The notes beneath the pieces are model-generated. The model was not told the DNA's origin and made no database searches. It saw nothing but the letters and a program-made list of their open reading frames with translations. 64,000 nt of DNA, from the NCBI GenBank assembly GCA_913058145.1, contig CAJXQM010000004.1, positions 1 through 64,000 of the forward strand, written 5' to 3'. Made by a program: the position numbers and the translations under genes. Shown one piece after another: positions 20,103-29,894 of this stretch (position 1 is the first letter of the stretch; each line of letters begins with the position of its first letter). Origin of the DNA: an uncultured Colwellia sp. Its GTDB lineage: Bacteria; Pseudomonadota; Gammaproteobacteria; Enterobacterales; Alteromonadaceae.

Positions 20103-22367
20103 CTATGCTTTAATTTTGAACAATTTAAAACGGCCATCAAATTGATATGTCGAGCCATTAAATATAAAGGAGTTTGATTGATTACTTTTAATATTTTCAG
20201 CTGAGTTAAAAGCTAACAAATAAGATATATTTCCTTCAAACCGAATTTCTACTACATCAATATTTTCAGCTTTGTGATGTGATAGTTTTTGAATTTTACT
20301 GACCGCCGATACGGTAAACTCTTTTGAGGGGTTATATTCACCATGTGGCTCTAACACACTAACAAAGGTATGATTTTTAGACTTTGTTTTACGGTTAATA
20401 AACGCATTTTCATTACGTAGATTAAACAAGGGATCGTTCGCGCCAATTTGGGTGAAAATCAATGATGTTTCACCATCCATAATGGAAGAGTTGGTATAAA
20501 ATCGGCCATTATCATTCAACCACGTAATTTGAGATAAACCCGCTTTAGGTTGTGCTTGTGCTTTCAACCATAAATGCTGATAACCATTCTCTTTACCTAA
20601 TACCGGTAAACTGGTTAATTGTGTATCTAGCTCAAAACTAGTGCTAATTAAGTGACCTTTATAGTGCACAGGTAAATCATACTGATGTTTGTCTTTTGAC
20701 GTTGCCTCAAACACGTCAACAACGAATGACTGCTCTTCACCCGACTTTTTCATTGGTAGTTTAATCAAGGCCAGCGTACGTTTTAACGAAACGCCTTTAT
20801 AAGCGCTATCAATACTTGCTGAACTGATAGTGATATTTTCATCTTTTTCAAAAAATAATAATTCAGGATGATTCGCATTGCCCTTTTTAACGCTGGCATT
20901 AAAGTGCGTTTTCTCATCTACAACAACGGTGTTGTGCGCTATCGTTTGTTTTGCCCACGTGCTATTTTCAGGTAAATAACGACCACCATATTTAGCTTCT
21001 ACATTTAAAAATCTAGCAGCGCCATAGTCGGAAACTATTTCTTCACCTCTGTCGTAAAACTGCCACGTTAGTTTATCAAAATGACCATGACCTAAACCTT
21101 GCGCTGCAGGCTTAAATAGCACGGCTTGTTCACCACCTACATTCTGACGCATGATAACTAACGCACCTTGCTTACCGTCATTTCCATCACCAAAGGCAAC
21201 AGACTTAAACTCATAAGGTTGCTCTAGCTTTTTATCAAGGGCTTGAGCAACTTTTAAACCATCACCCGTTAATAAAATTTGATTTTGTTGTTTGGCAATA
21301 TCGAGTAAGCCAGCATGTTTTGTTAAACCATAAGCAACGGCAACACCGTTAACTAATTCAATCGTATCGATTCCCTTACTTTTAATGGCATCATTAATAG
21401 GAAAGAACAATTTGTTATAGCTTAATTGTATTGTCGCATCGATTGCTTTTAAGACAATGCCATCGCGATATTCAAATATTTTACGTGTCGGTTGATTGGT
21501 TTGAATGGCCTTAGCAAACGTAACAAATGGCAATAACGCAAAACGTTGATAATAAGGACCTTCGTTATAATAACCTTGTGGAGAAAACAGCTCATCTAAC
21601 TGTATTAAAAAGCCACCTTTACCTGATTTATCTAAACCATAAAGTGCCTGCTCCACCCAGTCCAATTCACCTAATACATAACCTGTCATGCCTACAGCAG
21701 CAGTTGTCCATGTACCATGATTATGCACTTTATTGAATGTTTCAGGAGAGTCTACTGATAAAAACTTTACAATGGGGCGAAATAAGCCGTTCTCGATTTT
21801 TTCTTTTTCTGCTGCATTCAACGAAGATAAAATCAAATCGTAAGCTTGGCTGGTATACACCAACCACATCGCTTCGTTTAAGCTTTGCCAAAATAATTTA
21901 CCCGGGTTTTGTTTACCCATTTTTCTTTTTGGATGTAAAGGCAAGGTAGGGTAAAGATCTGCATAGGTAAGTAGCATGTCACGTACATAGCTAGCATAAT
22001 TAGCATCTTGGGTTAATTGATACATCATGCCCGCATCGTACATTAACTTATAATTTTTCTTGTGACGCTCATGAGTGTAGCCACCGCCGCCATCTTTTGG
22101 CATTGGTACAGTAATAGCTTGTGCTATTTGTTTATCAACCGATGCCTTATTAGCGATAAAAGTACGTTTGAATTGTCCCTCTTGCTTTATCGCGCTGCGC
22201 ATACTTACCACGTCAGCAGCCGTTTCAACAAGGTTAGGACTCGTACTTGCCATCGCTATTTGATTACCCCCTACAGAAGAAAGAATAACAATCGCGATAG
22301 TCGACAACCATCTTTTCGATAATGGTAACACCGAGGATAAACATAACGTTTTATTAAAAAAATTCAT
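20103..22367 (-). CDS. PL17-type oligoalginate lyase (heparinase II/III-like), secreted
   Basis: Signal peptide; NHGTWTTAAVGMTGYVLGE, YNEGPYYQRFALLPF and GHGHFDKLTWQFYDRGEEIVSDYGAARF motifs. Confidence 0.88.
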   Translation of the reverse strand: MNFFNKTLCLSSVLPLSKRWLSTIAIVILSSVGGNQIAMASTSPNLVETAADVVSMRSAIKQEGQFKRTFIANKASVDKQIAQAITVPMPKDGGGGYTHERHKKNYKLMYDAGMMYQLTQDANYASYVRDMLLTYADLYPTLPLHPKRKMGKQNPGKLFWQSLNEAMWLVYTSQAYDLILSSLNAAEKEKIENGLFRPIVKFLSVDSPETFNKVHNHGTWTTAAVGMTGYVLGELDWVEQALYGLDKSGKGGFLIQLDELFSPQGYYNEGPYYQRFALLPFVTFAKAIQTNQPTRKIFEYRDGIVLKAIDATIQLSYNKLFFPINDAIKSKGIDTIELVNGVAVAYGLTKHAGLLDIAKQQNQILLTGDGLKVAQALDKKLEQPYEFKSVAFGDGNDGKQGALVIMRQNVGGEQAVLFKPAAQGLGHGHFDKLTWQFYDRGEEIVSDYGAARFLNVEAKYGGRYLPENSTWAKQTIAHNTVVVDEKTHFNASVKKGNANHPELLFFEKDENITISSASIDSAYKGVSLKRTLALIKLPMKKSGEEQSFVVDVFEATSKDKHQYDLPVHYKGHLISTSFELDTQLTSLPVLGKENGYQHLWLKAQAQPKAGLSQITWLNDNGRFYTNSSIMDGETSLIFTQIGANDPLFNLRNENAFINRKTKSKNHTFVSVLEPHGEYNPSKEFTVSAVSKIQKLSHHKAENIDVVEIRFEGNISYLLAFNSAENIKSNQSNSFIFNGSTYQFDGRFKLFKIKA

Positions 22368-22380
22368 AAAATAGCTCTTA

Positions 22381-24648
22381 TTAAAATTGCTTGTTATTTA
22401 ATAGCACAGCAGTATGTGGACCTTTAGCATGTAACTCTTTCACACTAGGCGCTGCAGTTTTGTTAAACGTGTTATTTTGTACGACCGTTTTAGGCTCGCC
22501 AACGGTATGTTCAATGTCAATTAATCCACTTTTAACAAATGTATTACTGTCGATAGTAGAGACTTGAACACCATGCAAGGAAATTACAGACTTAGATTTA
22601 TTGCGTTTACCATTACCTACGTTATTCACCGTGTTGTCTTTTAAAAGTATATGAGGGCCAAATGTACTTTCGTCTGAGCCTCCACGATATAAGTTAACTA
22701 ACATCCCCTCAACATTTCTAAAGGTGTTATTAATTATATTTAGGTACTCAACGTTATAAATACCTAAATCATCAATTTCTTTGTTTAGTCTAAAAATATC
22801 ACCTGTAATATTTTCGAAAACATTATTTTCAACGTCAATAGACTGTGCAAATGCTCGACTACCTGAATCTAAAAAGTGGAAAGAATGGTTAACATTTAGA
22901 TCTTTAATCACACTATTTTTCATGGCAAAACGGTAATTTTTAAACATACCCCATTTAGCCGTTCTAACAAAGGTATTACCTGAATAGTCAGCGCTGCTTT
23001 TACCGCTAACCACAACACCATCAATACTTAAGCTGCCACCGTTATTAATTTCAAATAAAGTTGAACGACCAAACTCTAAGGTTACCTGATGACGATTTTT
23101 AGCGTTAATTGACACTGTTTTATCCAGCTTAACAATTTTATCTATGCTGTAATTCCCATCGTCTAACACTAAGATATCACCTGAATTTGCTTGCTTAATC
23201 GCTTTATACAGAGATTCACCACCGGCTTGAACTACCGTTGATTTTCCTGAATCAAAGGCAACGTCCGGCTCTGCCTTGGTATACCAGGCTGTACCTGTTT
23301 GATTTTTTTGTGTTGGCTGAAGCTCTTTTGATACACCTACACCGCTAATATCAGACGTTGGATATAACAAACCATTCGCTGCTCGCTTTAATATGAGATT
23401 TTTCTCTGTTATACCTGAAGAAATTTTATTATCAGTAAGCTTATTTGAAAGATTATCTGAGAAGGTAATACCACTAATGTCGTCAAAAACTGAGAAAGGT
23501 GCTTTACTATTTTCATTAAAAAATAAATTATTGTTAATGACACTACTTTTAGGAACTGCTGATCGTTCAGCATCACTCCCTGCGGCTAAATGAACATGGT
23601 CAATATTAATAAGGCTATTATTTTCAATTTTTGCATTAACAACTTGATGATAACGATTAATACTAGAATTTGGCACGCCATTCATAATAGTTAAACCACT
23701 ACCAAAACGGTATCCAGTTAACCCTTCTAAATAATTATTACGTACTATTTGGTCACGATTGATTACACGAATACCGCCGGTATGATCTACGCCATTACCA
23801 AAAAACACGTTGTTTTCAATACGATTACCATTACCATGGCGAAGTGTTAACGTTCCTCGAGATTCGAAAAAGGTATTGTTGATAATATTATTTTTACCTG
23901 ATTTAACAGATACAATTTCAACTTCACCGTTACAACGATCAAAGTAGTTATTCTCTACGGTCGTAAAAGAATTTGTTAATGAATGATGGCTTGTACCTAT
24001 GCGTAATGTCTCACCACCATTTGAACCGAATATAGGTCGTGGGCCAAAATAGTTATGATCAATTCTATGATGATTCTCTTGGCTATCTTCTGTTGTAAGT
24101 CTAACGGCAAGTGTAACGCCTTTATTGCGTTTACCCACTAAATGATTATGATCAAAGCGATTATGTTGACCATAAATACCCACCCAATAATCTGATTCAA
24201 AACGGTCTGGGTTACTAAAATTATCAATCACAACTTCGGTGATTCGAGAATAAAAAGCTAATTCAGTTTTGTTTTTTCTAAACGAGATAACTTCACTACT
24301 TGGTGTATAACCTTCTTTAAAGACAAGCCCAGAAACTACTAAATACTTTCCGGCTAGCCGTAAATTAGATTGCCCTGTAAGGAAAACTTTGCCTTTATTT
24401 TCTGCGGTGAGTGTTATCGGATTTTCTTTCGTACCTTCCGCTTCAAATAGAATTTCAAAATTATTCCATGTGCCGTTAGCTAGAACAATTTTGTCACCTG
24501 ACTTTACTTTTTTAAGTACATTTTGATAGGATTTAGGAGTGTTAACCAACCAGTCTTTTGCCGTAACTTGGCCAGATAATAACAAAGCAAACACTGATAA
24601 TGTTAGCGCTCTGACGTAGTGTGTAGTTTTAATTGGGTACATTAACAT
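22381..24648 (-). CDS. PL6-type alginate lyase (chondroitinase-B-like), secreted
   Basis: Signal peptide; parallel beta-helix repeats, NGGETLRIGTS, NNYFDRCNGEVEIVSVKSG, LRHGNGNRIENNVFFGNG. Confidence 0.9.
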   Translation of the reverse strand: MLMYPIKTTHYVRALTLSVFALLLSGQVTAKDWLVNTPKSYQNVLKKVKSGDKIVLANGTWNNFEILFEAEGTKENPITLTAENKGKVFLTGQSNLRLAGKYLVVSGLVFKEGYTPSSEVISFRKNKTELAFYSRITEVVIDNFSNPDRFESDYWVGIYGQHNRFDHNHLVGKRNKGVTLAVRLTTEDSQENHHRIDHNYFGPRPIFGSNGGETLRIGTSHHSLTNSFTTVENNYFDRCNGEVEIVSVKSGKNNIINNTFFESRGTLTLRHGNGNRIENNVFFGNGVDHTGGIRVINRDQIVRNNYLEGLTGYRFGSGLTIMNGVPNSSINRYHQVVNAKIENNSLINIDHVHLAAGSDAERSAVPKSSVINNNLFFNENSKAPFSVFDDISGITFSDNLSNKLTDNKISSGITEKNLILKRAANGLLYPTSDISGVGVSKELQPTQKNQTGTAWYTKAEPDVAFDSGKSTVVQAGGESLYKAIKQANSGDILVLDDGNYSIDKIVKLDKTVSINAKNRHQVTLEFGRSTLFEINNGGSLSIDGVVVSGKSSADYSGNTFVRTAKWGMFKNYRFAMKNSVIKDLNVNHSFHFLDSGSRAFAQSIDVENNVFENITGDIFRLNKEIDDLGIYNVEYLNIINNTFRNVEGMLVNLYRGGSDESTFGPHILLKDNTVNNVGNGKRNKSKSVISLHGVQVSTIDSNTFVKSGLIDIEHTVGEPKTVVQNNTFNKTAAPSVKELHAKGPHTAVLLNNKQF

Positions 24649-24816
24649 CTCTTTTTTAACTTGTTTAAAAATTAGTTCTCTATATGAGCAGTGACGTAAA
24701 CAGACCTAAATAAATCCATGTTGATTCACTTTCTGACTCTTAATTGGATACTCATAATCCCGAGATAACATGAGTATATTTAACCAATACCCAAACAGAT
24801 TGTCAACCACTTTACA

Positions 24817-24841
24817 TTACCAATAACACCATAATTGGTAA
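24817..24841. promoter_or_regulatory. Candidate operator TTACCAAT-N9-ATTGGTAA
   Basis: Perfect inverted repeat in the PL6/gntR divergent intergenic region. Confidence 0.55.
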
Positions 24842-24861
24842 TACCTTGTTATATGTAATAT

Positions 24862-24881
24862 ACTTGGTAAACATACCAAGT
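24862..24881. promoter_or_regulatory. Candidate operator ACTTGGTA-AACA-TACCAAGT
   Basis: Perfect 20-bp inverted repeat, resembles FadR/UxuR-type TTGGT...ACCAA sites. Confidence 0.6.
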
Positions 24882-24958
24882 TATAATCTAAAAAAGTCTA
24901 GCGCGAATAATTTTGCTATGAGAAAGACAACGCTATATCATATTGATTTTTTTATACT

Positions 24959-25738
24959 ATGTTTTTTTATACTATTCAAAGCAGAGGAAGTAATATGAGC
25001 AGCAACCGTAGACTGTTTTGGAGCATTGTAGATAAAATAGAGGCTTTAATTGATTCAGGACTCTACTCACCTGGCAGTCGCTTACCACCAGAAAGGGAAT
25101 TAGCAGAAACGTTTAATGTTAGTAGGCCCACTGTACGCGAAGCTATAATAGCACTTGAGGTTCGGGAAAAAATAGAAGTTAAAACGGGATCAGGGGTTTA
25201 TGTTCTAGAACCAGTTAACAAACTAAACTCACAAAGTAAGGTTAATGCTTTTGAAGTAACACAAGCTCGCGCATTAATCGAAGGAGAAGTTGCCGCACTT
25301 GCCGCAACAACCATCACTAAGGATGAGTTATCGTGTTTATATCAAACGTTAGTTGATATGGAAAACAACCATTTTATTGCTGCAGCAGACAAAGAGTTTC
25401 ATCAAATCATAGCTAACGCTACCCGAAATAGTGCAATGATATTAACGGTAGAGAACCTTTGGAAACTTCGTTCTTCTACTCCTGAAATAATTAATGATTA
25501 TGATAGTGTATGTAGTAAAGACGGTTCAAAAACGATTGCAGAGCATAAAGCCATCTATCAAGCGTTAGAGTCTGGAGATGCTACACAAGCTAGAAGTGCG
25601 ATGCATAGCCACTTTAATAGGTTGATAAACGCCTTGTTTGATGCCGTAGAAACTAGATCTCTAGAGGAAATCAGACGAAAACATAACGAAAAACGTGGAC
25701 TTTATTCTATTCCTAATTCTGCCAAACTTAGCCCCTAG
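24959..25738 (+). CDS. GntR-family (FadR subfamily) regulator; start probably 24995
   Basis: wHTH SRLPPERELAETFNVSRPTVREAIIALE, FCD-type C-terminal domain; divergent from alginate operon. Confidence 0.9.
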   Translation: MFFYTIQSRGSNMSSNRRLFWSIVDKIEALIDSGLYSPGSRLPPERELAETFNVSRPTVREAIIALEVREKIEVKTGSGVYVLEPVNKLNSQSKVNAFEVTQARALIEGEVAALAATTITKDELSCLYQTLVDMENNHFIAAADKEFHQIIANATRNSAMILTVENLWKLRSSTPEIINDYDSVCSKDGSKTIAEHKAIYQALESGDATQARSAMHSHFNRLINALFDAVETRSLEEIRRKHNEKRGLYSIPNSAKLSP

Positions 25739-25870
25739 TCAGCATTTATTTACATTATGTTGATACAATGCCTCTTAAATGGGAGGTAAAATAAATTATA
25801 ATGTTAACTAAAATGGCATCACAAACATTTATTACTTTCATCATTAATAAAATTTAATCATATTTTCTTT

Positions 25871-25909
25871 TATTACTGGCTTATATTACTGGCTTATATT
25901 ACTGGCTTA
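25871..25909. repeat. 13-bp tandem repeat tattactggctta x3
   Basis: Three exact copies. Confidence 0.95.
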
Positions 25910-26098
25910 TATTGTTACATATTACGTGCATAAAAATACGGTAATAGTCACTCAATGGCCTATTAAGTAAGTGCGTCTGGGTTAAGCCTAGATGAGGTAA
26001 AGCTTGGTAAGCTAATGAAAAATCAGATTAGAGGACTTAGCCTTACTACAGTGTCTATGACTAGAAAATTTCAACACCGTAATAAGGTTACTTTCGAA

Positions 26099-26983
26099 CT
26101 ACTTTTCTAATTTAGCATTAAAGTAATCAAAAATTACGGGGACGTCATTCTGACCAAGACCCGCATCAACAGCAGCTTGTAGGTTAGCAGAAGTACCCTG
26201 AGCAATTAAAGACTCACCACCTAAATCGGCAACCATTTGGTTAAAATAACCAAGATCTTTGTTTGCGTTAGCAACAGAGAAACCTAATTTTTCTTCACCG
26301 TCTACAGCATAAAACTTAGTAAACTGCATGAATGGTGAGTTAGATGGACCCGCTGACATGATGTCGAATAATTGCTGGCCATCAACACCAGCAGCTTTCG
26401 CCACAGCAAATGCTTGTGACATAGCAGTAACCGTTGTCATACCAATGAAGTTATTGATTAACTTAGTTGTGTGGCCAGCACCAAGTGCGCCAAGGTGAAA
26501 TACGTTTTCGCCTTGCTCATCAAGAACTGGCTTAACTTTGTTGAACGTATCAATATTACCGGCAGCCATAATGTTTAATAAACCATCTTTGGCGTGTGCA
26601 GGAGTACGACCTAACGGAGCGTCAATCATGCCAGCGCCTTTAGCGGCTAGGTCAGCACCTATCTTACGTGTAGAATCTGGAATAGAAGTACCAAAATCAA
26701 TTAATGTTTTGCCTTCTGTCATACCCGCTAAGATACCGTCTTCAGCATAAACGACTAATTCAACTACTGTTGAAGTAGTCAGGGCCAACATTACGATATC
26801 ACTTTTTTCAGCTAATTCTTTACCTGAGCTAACTTCAGTAGCGTTGCCACGAGCGATAACTTTTGCAACAGCATCTTTATTAAGATCCATTACGTTTACT
26901 TGAAAACCACGAGTTTGGAGGTTTTCAACCATGTTGCCGCCCATAAGACCAAGGCCAATGAAACCTATAATCGGTTTTGTCAT
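26099..26983 (-). CDS. NAD(P)-dependent 3-hydroxyisobutyrate dehydrogenase-family oxidoreductase (candidate DEH reductase)
   Basis: GFIGLGLMGGNMVENL nucleotide-binding motif, HLGALGAGHTTKLINN; alginate cluster context. Confidence 0.8.
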   Translation of the reverse strand: MTKPIIGFIGLGLMGGNMVENLQTRGFQVNVMDLNKDAVAKVIARGNATEVSSGKELAEKSDIVMLALTTSTVVELVVYAEDGILAGMTEGKTLIDFGTSIPDSTRKIGADLAAKGAGMIDAPLGRTPAHAKDGLLNIMAAGNIDTFNKVKPVLDEQGENVFHLGALGAGHTTKLINNFIGMTTVTAMSQAFAVAKAAGVDGQQLFDIMSAGPSNSPFMQFTKFYAVDGEEKLGFSVANANKDLGYFNQMVADLGGESLIAQGTSANLQAAVDAGLGQNDVPVIFDYFNAKLEK

Positions 26984-27039
26984 TTTTAACTCCTAAAATA
27001 TTGAATTTTGTTTATCTGAATGTGAACATCGCTCACCTT

Positions 27040-27081
27040 ATTAGGTGTGCATACTATTTTATTAGGTGTGCATACTATTTT
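27040..27081. repeat. 21-bp tandem duplication attaggtgtgcatactatttt x2
   Basis: Two exact adjacent copies just upstream of the DEH-reductase-like gene. Confidence 0.95.
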
Positions 27082-27292
27082 ATTTACGTAAATCAGGTTA
27101 AATCATTACACTCTTGGATCATTATTCACTCAATAATCCAAACACCATACTTTATGTTTAACCGGTTAATCATTTTTGTTTGAACACCTATTTTTATTGT
27201 GCTTTTGTTTAAAAACAAAACACTCTTATTATTTAGAAATACTCAAAACAATAAGGGATAAAAGAATACTAACCAAAGATAATTATCATGTC

Positions 27293-27327
27293 AACCAATC
27301 AATACCAATTGGTAATAACATTGGTAC
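27293..27327. promoter_or_regulatory. Candidate operator cluster AACCAAT / TACCAATTGGTA / TTGGTAC
   Basis: Perfect 12-bp palindrome TACCAATTGGTA at 27303-27314 plus flanking half-sites. Confidence 0.55.
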
Positions 27328-27488
27328 ATTAACCTACCAGACTTTGATTTAGTATTCAAAAAACTCAGTATTAGCATGGCCAAAGTGTGATGTTTTATTT
27401 CGTTCAACATATCGCTGCAACGACGAAATTTTTCAAGTAAAGGTAGGCTATATGTTTATTTAAATCACCTTAACCTGTCGCCTTAAAG

Positions 27489-28682
27489 CTAAATGCTACT
27501 GAGTCCCTTAATAACACCTCTAATTTCGGCCAACCCTTTCAAGCGGCCAATACAAGAATAGCCAGGATTACCCTGTTTATTGATGTCGTCTAAAATTTGG
27601 TGACCATGATCAGGTCTAATAAATATTTCGTGGTTAGTTTGTGTTTTATCGCGCGATTTTTCTTCCTTTAATAACGCAGAAATGACCCCTACCATATCAA
27701 CGTCGCTTGATAGATGCTCTGCCTCATAAAATGAGCGTTGTTCATTTTTATCTCTACTAACGCCACGTAAGTGAGCAAAATAAATACGGGACCCGTATTT
27801 TTTAGCCATTACGGGTAAGTTATTATCTGGACGACTACCATAGGTTCCCGCACATAAAGTAATGCCGTTAGCGGGGCTTGGTAGTGCAGAAAATAGAATG
27901 TCTAAATCTTGTGATGTACAAATAATACGTGGTAAACCTAACATATCTCTTGGTGGATCATCGGGGTGAATAGCTAACTTAACGCCTAAGAGTTCAGCTT
28001 TAGGTAAAACTTGTGATAAAAAAGAAAATAAATTTTTTCTTAAAATATCTTTAGTAATATCTTTGTAATTTGCCAACATACTTCGAAAGTTATCAATAGT
28101 ATAAGCATCGGTCATTTTCCCTGGTAAACCCGCGATGATATTTTTCGTTAATAACGCTTGCTCCTCTTCAGACATAGCTGAAAAAGTTGCTTTGGCTTGC
28201 CTTAATTCTTCATCAGAATAATCAGCTTCAGCATTTTCACGCTGTAATATAAATAAATCAAAAGCAGCAAATTTTTGTTGGTCAAATCTTAATGCATAAG
28301 CGCCATTGGGTAATTGAAATTTTAGATCCGTACGAGTCCAATCTATGACTGGCATAAAGTTATAACAAATCGTTTTAATTCCACATTTTGCTAAGTTTTC
28401 CATTGAGGCAATCCAAGCTTCCACATAGCGTTGATTATTTTCGCGCCCTAACTTGATATCTTCATGCACAGGAATACTTTCAACAACAGACCAAATAAGA
28501 GGAGATTTAATCTCATTGTCTATTTCAATTAACGCTTTATAGGCCTGAATTTGATCTATAGGCCATACTTCACCGGTAGGTATCGTGTGTAAAGCACTAA
28601 CGATATCGGTAGCGCCTGTTTGTCTAACGTCGGCAATTGATACTGGGTCATTGGGACCAAACCATCTCCAAGCTTCACGCAT
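27489..28682 (-). CDS. uxuA: Mannonate dehydratase
   Basis: MREAWRWFGPNDPVSIADVRQTGATDIVSALHTIPTGEVW and HPDDPPRDMLGLPRI motifs. Confidence 0.95.
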   Translation of the reverse strand: MREAWRWFGPNDPVSIADVRQTGATDIVSALHTIPTGEVWPIDQIQAYKALIEIDNEIKSPLIWSVVESIPVHEDIKLGRENNQRYVEAWIASMENLAKCGIKTICYNFMPVIDWTRTDLKFQLPNGAYALRFDQQKFAAFDLFILQRENAEADYSDEELRQAKATFSAMSEEEQALLTKNIIAGLPGKMTDAYTIDNFRSMLANYKDITKDILRKNLFSFLSQVLPKAELLGVKLAIHPDDPPRDMLGLPRIICTSQDLDILFSALPSPANGITLCAGTYGSRPDNNLPVMAKKYGSRIYFAHLRGVSRDKNEQRSFYEAEHLSSDVDMVGVISALLKEEKSRDKTQTNHEIFIRPDHGHQILDDINKQGNPGYSCIGRLKGLAEIRGVIKGLSSI

Positions 28683-28723
28683 TTAAAATCTCCACTTATT
28701 TAAAATCTAAAAATTAACTTACT

Positions 28724-29809
28724 TTATTTAACTGCAGGTGGGTAACACTCAAGAATTTCAACGCCTAACTCTGTTTTTATGGTTGCCACATCAACGCCCG
28801 CCGGGCAGAAGAAGCGATCGAATTTTTTAAGCTGAATAATTTCCTCTCCAACATTAATACTGCACTCGCCAGTAACAACAATACCGATGTAAAAGTCTTT
28901 TTCTCTCTTCTCAACAGTTCCAGAAATAGTCGACTTTTTCACTCTAAACTTGTCGGTAATAGTTTCATTAATTAAGGTTTCTTGAAATGAAGTATCACTG
29001 TAGTGATGCTCAACTTTTGGTTGCTGATAAAATTTCTCAATTGCTTCTGATACCGATATTTGTGAGAAATCGAAGACATCCATACAAAAATCAAGGTCGC
29101 GCTTCATAAAACGTGCTTCTTCAGGCATGGTATAGCCGGCTTTAGTAAATTCAAATCGTACCGCCCAGTCAGAAGGCTCCATAATTTCTACCATCAAAAT
29201 CCCTTCCCCAATGGCATGAGGCGATCCACCGGGTATAAACAAGCAATCACCCGCTTTAACAGGAACTTTCTCAAAACATGCTTCTATTGCGCTAATATTT
29301 TGAGTTTCTATCATTTTCTTAAACGCACTGCGTGATGGTGGATGTTGAAATCCTACATAAACGTAGGGATCTGTAGTGCCTTCACGGACATCTAAAATGT
29401 AATAACCTTCTGCCTTACCGTGATTACTGTTGAGATGCTCACGAGCAAACTCAGCAGATGGGTGTGCCTGAAAATGCAAGCGAACAGAGGAGTCTAAAAA
29501 CTTCACAAGCAGCATTGGATTAAAATCAAAAGCTTTTATATGTTCCTCGCCCAGAAAGTAACTTGGATCTAAAGCAATTAATTGATCAAAACGGATAGTT
29601 TCATCACCGACGACAGCGTGTGAAATTCCTTCCACTATATGCTCTCTGTCAGGATTGACGGCTTGTGTCGTCGAGCCAATCCAATCTTCAGGAAAATGAG
29701 TATCTTGAGGTACTGATTTTTGCTCTAACTCATCAAGAATTTTACCACCTGTGTAGGTACGCCATACACGGTTTGGGGTAAAACAAATAAGTTTGTTTTT
29801 GTAGTTCAT
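28724..29809 (-). CDS. Class I mannose-6-phosphate isomerase-like cupin protein
   Basis: Conserved metal-ligand motifs QAHPS, GKAEGYYIL, IPGGSPHAIGEG. Confidence 0.8.
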   Translation of the reverse strand: MNYKNKLICFTPNRVWRTYTGGKILDELEQKSVPQDTHFPEDWIGSTTQAVNPDREHIVEGISHAVVGDETIRFDQLIALDPSYFLGEEHIKAFDFNPMLLVKFLDSSVRLHFQAHPSAEFAREHLNSNHGKAEGYYILDVREGTTDPYVYVGFQHPPSRSAFKKMIETQNISAIEACFEKVPVKAGDCLFIPGGSPHAIGEGILMVEIMEPSDWAVRFEFTKAGYTMPEEARFMKRDLDFCMDVFDFSQISVSEAIEKFYQQPKVEHHYSDTSFQETLINETITDKFRVKKSTISGTVEKREKDFYIGIVVTGECSINVGEEIIQLKKFDRFFCPAGVDVATIKTELGVEILECYPPAVK

Positions 29810-29894
29810 AATTCTTCCATCTATATATTATATTGATACTCCTACTGGAGCCTAAGCTAGCTAGTAACGAGGTAACCATTGATGTTATTTCACA

